From: Dethiothermospora halolimnae
Lineage (GTDB): Bacteria > Bacillota > Clostridia > Tissierellales > VENL01
Assembly (NCBI RefSeq): GCF_037577855.1
Contig: NZ_JBAKFX010000101.1
Coordinates: forward strand, 1 to 7,262
Reading direction: 5' to 3'
DNA: 7,262 nt
Each line of letters opens with the position of its first letter. Positions within the stretch are counted from its first letter, which is position 1. The notes beneath the pieces are model-generated. The model saw only the letters and a program-made list of their open reading frames with translations. It searched no databases and was not told the origin of the DNA. The position numbers and the translations under genes are program-made. Below, one piece after another: positions 4,833 to 7,262 of this stretch.

Positions 4833-5588
4833 TTTATCTACCTCCTTTTGATTAGATTTATCTAAAACTTCATCTACATCCTTTTCCATGTCTTTATCTA
4901 ATCTAGGCTTAATTATCTTTTTTAACCACTGTTTAAATACATCAAATTGTTCTGGACTTATTTTCTTTAATATATATTTCATCTTTGTTAGTCTTCTTAT
5001 TAGTTCTTTTTGGTCTATTTCTTGGTCCAATAAAAATATTGATGATACCAAATTTGAAAGATTATATAGCTCTTTTTCCTCATATCTATTTATGTCAAAT
5101 AATATATAACTAAAGTCTAATATATTATCCTCAAATAGTTCATATCCATTTAATATCTCTTTAAAGCTTCTACAAGCTGTCCAATTATTTTTACCATTGT
5201 ATAAAACTATCGGTATAATAGATGGTAATCTAAAGCCTTTTCTTCTTTTTTCTCGCTTTGTAGTATTTTTTAATATTTCTCTCCATATCTCTGTCATATA
5301 AAATAACAATCTCATTGGCATCTGAAAGTCAACCTTAGACTGAAATTCTAATAATACATAACATATTATTTCTTTTCCACCTACATTTATCTTATATACA
5401 ATATCCGACTCCTCTTCTTCAAAGTCTCCCAAAATATATGATTTGTTTACTAATGTTAAATTTTCCTCTTTTATTAATTTCACCCACTCTTTATTAACAA
5501 AACTTCTTAATAACTCTAAAAAAGTTTCCTTATAGGAAAATATATGTTTATATCCTACGTCGTGGGGATGATGTATATTTCTATCCAT
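4623..5588 (-). CDS. rpn: Rpn-family nuclease (PD-(D/E)XK, YhgA-like / Transposase_31), copy 2
   Basis: This 321-residue protein differs from copy 1 only at His19Tyr, Asp153Glu, Glu216Asp, two Ile/Met swaps in the repeat helix, and the loss of one four-residue repeat. The nuclease core is otherwise unchanged: Asp62, Glu81-x-Gln83 and the PIVLYNGKNNW segment are all present. The His19Tyr change is in the conserved N-terminal segment but not at a predicted catalytic residue. The start is ATG 5588 behind AGGAAG. Its own promoter and terminator match those of copy 1. Because nearly all changes of consequence fall in the C-terminal domain, the two copies may share DNA-cutting activity but differ in how they pair with their inhibitors. 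An ordinary recent duplicate with no functional difference is the alternative. Confidence 0.9.
   Translation of the reverse strand: MDRNIHHPHDVGYKHIFSYKETFLELLRSFVNKEWVKLIKEENLTLVNKSYILGDFEEEESDIVYKINVGGKEIICYVLLEFQSKVDFQMPMRLLFYMTEIWREILKNTTKREKRRKGFRLPSIIPIVLYNGKNNWTACRSFKEILNGYELFEDNILDFSYILFDINRYEEKELYNLSNLVSSIFLLDQEIDQKELIRRLTKMKYILKKISPEQFDVFKQWLKKIIKPRLDKDMEKDVDEVLDKSNQKEVDKMVHNLERTLDNIKKEGIKEGMEKGEKNKAIEIALKMLKEELDINMIVNITGLNEKEVLSLKKKINKQRH
4761..4796 (-). repeat. Four-residue coding repeat in Rpn copy 2 (three units)
   Basis: These 36 bases encode KKEG, IKEG, MEKG (residues 265-276), one 12-base unit fewer than copy 1. Several of the few substitutions between the copies also fall in this stretch, so it is the fastest-changing part of the gene. 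Confidence 0.8.
4840..4846 (-). promoter_or_regulatory. Strong internal ribosome binding site in Rpn copy 2
   Basis: AGGAGGT on the minus strand, seven bases before the internal ATG at 4832, identical to the site in copy 1. Confidence 0.75.
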
Positions 5589-5619
5589 CTTGTCACTTCC
5601 TAAATTACTTATTAACTAT

Positions 5620-5628
5620 ATTATATCA
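5620..5628 (-). promoter_or_regulatory. Extended -10 promoter of Rpn copy 2
   Basis: TGATATAAT on the minus strand, in the same place relative to the ATG as in copy 1. The two promoters are virtually identical, so the two Rpn genes should be expressed alike. Confidence 0.6.
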
Positions 5629-5663
5629 TATTTTTAAATTTTGAACCCTTATTATGTGATAAC

Positions 5664-5699
5664 AAAAACGGCGACACCTCCTAAAACTAAGTTGTCGCC
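5664..5699 (-). terminator. Intrinsic terminator of lipoprotein C
   Basis: GGCGACA (5699-5693) pairs with TGTCGCC (5676-5670) on the minus strand, followed by G and TTTTT. It matches the lipoprotein B terminator except for one loop base. Confidence 0.8.
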
Positions 5700-5704
5700 A
5701 CAAT

Positions 5705-5723
5705 AATTCACAATTAACAATTG
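5705..5723. repeat. Heptamer repeat, 2 units plus a partial
   Basis: AATTCAC, AATTAAC, then AATTG, between the stop codon of lipoprotein C and its terminator. This is the shortest of the three arrays. Confidence 0.7.
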
Positions 5724-5729
5724 TTTTTC

Positions 5730-5846
5730 CTATTCATTTAAATATATATTATACTGATTCTCTAGCTCCTGTAGCTTTCTTTCTAACTTACTATCACTGT
5801 ACTCTTCATCTGCAAATACTAGCTTAAATATGTCCTTATATAGCTT
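5730..5846 (-). repeat. 3' end of lipoprotein C gene, near-identical to that of lipoprotein A
   Basis: Partner of 325-441, with three silent differences in 117 bases. It adjoins the right side of the Rpn cassette, so cassette plus gene end may have moved or been converted as one tract. Confidence 0.75.
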
Positions 5847-7112
5847 ATCTTTTAGTATATATATGCTCATATTTTGATCTTCATAGGTTAATTTAGGTTT
5901 ATTTTCTCCACTTTTTATTTTTTCTAATTCTTCTGCTTTTATCCTCAATGCTTTATCATTTAAGTCTCTATTTTTCTCAAGCTTTTTTATTTCATCTTCT
6001 ATATCTTTATTTACTGGATAAAAAGATAGTACATACATTTCTATTCTTGTATTATAAAGCCTCATCTGTACCTCATCACTTAATAAGTAATCTATAAGCT
6101 TTACTCCCTCTTCTATATTTTCCCCATTTCTATTTATTAAGAAGCCTCCTAATGATAAATTTCTATCTCTATTTTTAATGTTAGATACTATCATACCGTT
6201 TTCTTCCTCAATAGTTTTATCTATAGCATATGGATATAATTCGTTTTCTTGTGTATATATATATATATAATTTTGATTATATCTTATAAAATTTTTATAT
6301 CCTTCCTTCTCCTGTTCTGATATTTTTTTAGTGGTGAAATATGCATTATAGTAATCTTCCTCTTTAAAATCTTTTGGCAATATATATTTTCCCCCAAAAA
6401 ATTCTTTCCTTAACCCTTTAATGCACTTTTTTATTTCTTCTGTATTTATATTTGCTTTTTTATTTTTTGTGTCTATAATATCTAATTGATTAATACTATA
6501 ATCATAAATCTTTCTTATAAATTGACGTCTTAGCTTCACTTCGTTTTTCTCTAACCATTTATCTCTAATATTTTTATAATCCTCCCAGCTCCAATTATAT
6601 TCTGGTTCTTTTATATCTAAATAAGCAAATTCATCTTTATCTATTAAACAAATTTCTTTGTTCATTCCTATAGGAATAAAATAATTATTTTTATCTTTTA
6701 TAGAATCATATATTTTATTTAAATTTTTTAATTTCCCATCTAAATTTAAAGCCACACCACTATCTGTATATATCTTTATTGGGGTTTCACAAAGGTATAT
6801 TAGTGTAGGTCCCTTATCTAGATATAATTTGGTATTTAACTTTTTAAAAAACTCTTCTTGAGTTTCTCCTTTTATAATATCATACTTTATTTTTAATCCC
6901 GTTTCTTTTTCAATTTCATCAAGACCATATACTAGCATTTTAAAGTTTACTTGATAATAATGATAGTCATCCTCCCAAATAGCTATCGTTACCTCATCTT
7001 TATTTGTTTCTTCTAATAAGTTATTTGAAATTGATTTTTTATCAGTGTCTCCTTGGAAACATCCCGATAAGATCATTACTAATAATATAAAAGATATAAA
7101 TATTCTTTTCAT
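5730..7112 (-). CDS. Extracellular solute-binding lipoprotein C
   Basis: This is a 460-residue predicted lipoprotein. The signal peptide ends L-S-G-C with Cys18, and a short polar tether leads to VTIAIWEDDY (41-50). It is clearly closer to lipoprotein A than to B: KLNTKLYLDKGPTLIYL (91-107), YFIPIGM (144-150), NWSWEDY (173-179), DIIDTKNKKANINT (211-224), GGFLINRNGEN (322-332), then DYLLSDEVQMRLY (341-353) and an identical last 38 residues. A local stretch YIYIY (282-286) is encoded by a (TA)8 run. The start is supported by AGGAGG (7125-7120) seven bases upstream. The upstream region carries a large inverted repeat instead of the 37-base element of A, so A and C are probably controlled differently. 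The ligand is unknown and no transporter genes are adjacent in the window. Confidence 0.75.
   Translation of the reverse strand: MKRIFISFILLVMILSGCFQGDTDKKSISNNLLEETNKDEVTIAIWEDDYHYYQVNFKMLVYGLDEIEKETGLKIKYDIIKGETQEEFFKKLNTKLYLDKGPTLIYLCETPIKIYTDSGVALNLDGKLKNLNKIYDSIKDKNNYFIPIGMNKEICLIDKDEFAYLDIKEPEYNWSWEDYKNIRDKWLEKNEVKLRRQFIRKIYDYSINQLDIIDTKNKKANINTEEIKKCIKGLRKEFFGGKYILPKDFKEEDYYNAYFTTKKISEQEKEGYKNFIRYNQNYIYIYTQENELYPYAIDKTIEEENGMIVSNIKNRDRNLSLGGFLINRNGENIEEGVKLIDYLLSDEVQMRLYNTRIEMYVLSFYPVNKDIEDEIKKLEKNRDLNDKALRIKAEELEKIKSGENKPKLTYEDQNMSIYILKDKLYKDIFKLVFADEEYSDSKLERKLQELENQYNIYLNE
6254..6269. repeat. (TA)8 dinucleotide run inside the lipoprotein C gene
   Basis: Eight TA units lie within the codons for the YIYIY stretch. 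Slippage by one unit would shift the frame and truncate the protein. The frame is open in this sequence. Confidence 0.7.
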
Positions 7113-7130
7113 TCCATCCCCTCCTAATTT

Positions 7131-7180
7131 ATAAGGGTTTTGTCAAAAGTTTTATCAAAAAACCTTGACAAAACCTTTAT
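7131..7180. promoter_or_regulatory. Large inverted repeat with three TTGAYAAAAC boxes upstream of lipoprotein C
   Basis: GGTTTTGTCAA (7136-7146) and TTGACAAAACC (7165-7175) form a perfect 11-base inverted repeat that extends, with one mismatch, to 7131 and 7180. Between them lies a third related box, GTTTTATCAA (7149-7158), in direct orientation 12 bases from the first. The cluster ends just before the ribosome site. It could be an operator array for a dimeric regulator or a leader-RNA hairpin. No T-run follows it on the minus strand, so it is not an ordinary terminator. The region from 7181 to the window end holds no gene I can support. Confidence 0.45.
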
Positions 7181-7262
7181 TTTTACAAATTTATATATAA
7201 AATACTTGCCACCCCCCAAAAATAGGGTACAATTTTATTGACAAGATAAAATTAAGACCAAT

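Larger units (their letters stand above)
4556..5708. repeat. Rpn cassette, copy 2
   Basis: This is the partner of 1902-3066: same order of Rpn terminator, Rpn gene, extended -10 promoter and lipoprotein terminator, about 98% identical apart from one 12-base indel. Its left flank (lipoprotein B upstream region) and that of copy 1 (lipoprotein A upstream region) are unrelated. Confidence 0.85.

Noticed and set aside
7125..7170. TTGATA/TTGACA and TATAAA as an ordinary promoter for lipoprotein C
   Set aside because: The only spacing that fits would start the transcript inside the ribosome binding site, so the real promoter is probably farther upstream.

Overview
The DNA is very AT-rich. Genes start with strong Shine-Dalgarno sequences (AGGAGG type) and end in TAA or TAG. 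The signal peptides are short lipoprotein type (MKR/MKK, a hydrophobic run, then Cys). Together this points to a low-GC Gram-positive bacterium of the Clostridia type. That is inferred from composition and gene style, and I cannot name a genus.

Every supported gene is on the minus strand, so transcription runs from right to left. From right to left the order is: solute-binding lipoprotein C (7112-5730), Rpn nuclease copy 2 (5588-4623), solute-binding lipoprotein B (4482-3109), Rpn nuclease copy 1 (2946-1969), solute-binding lipoprotein A (1761-325), and the first 39 codons of a fourth lipoprotein (117-1) that leaves the window on the left. Each gene appears to be its own transcription unit. 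Terminator hairpins follow lipoproteins B and C and both Rpn genes, a weaker hairpin follows lipoprotein A, and the Rpn genes have their own -10 elements. No gap between genes exceeds about 210 bases.

The lipoproteins are diverged paralogs that look like the binding subunits of ABC importers, but no permease or ATPase gene lies among them. The two Rpn genes sit in 1.16-kb cassettes that are about 98% identical in DNA, although the lipoproteins beside them are only moderately similar. The cassettes have therefore spread or been homogenised more recently than the lipoprotein genes diverged.

The most interesting feature is inside the Rpn genes. Both carry a near-ideal Shine-Dalgarno (AGGAGGT) placed correctly before an in-frame internal ATG at codon 253. 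This would produce a separate 73- or 69-residue C-terminal protein. It matches the gene-within-a-gene toxin-antitoxin design known for Rpn nucleases: full-length nuclease as toxin and phage-defence effector, C-terminal domain as antitoxin. Just after that internal start the two copies differ by exactly one four-residue repeat, the kind of variation reported for Rpn C-terminal helices. The window can be read as an array of variable surface lipoproteins interleaved with two nearly identical anti-phage Rpn modules that may have diverged in toxin/antitoxin specificity.
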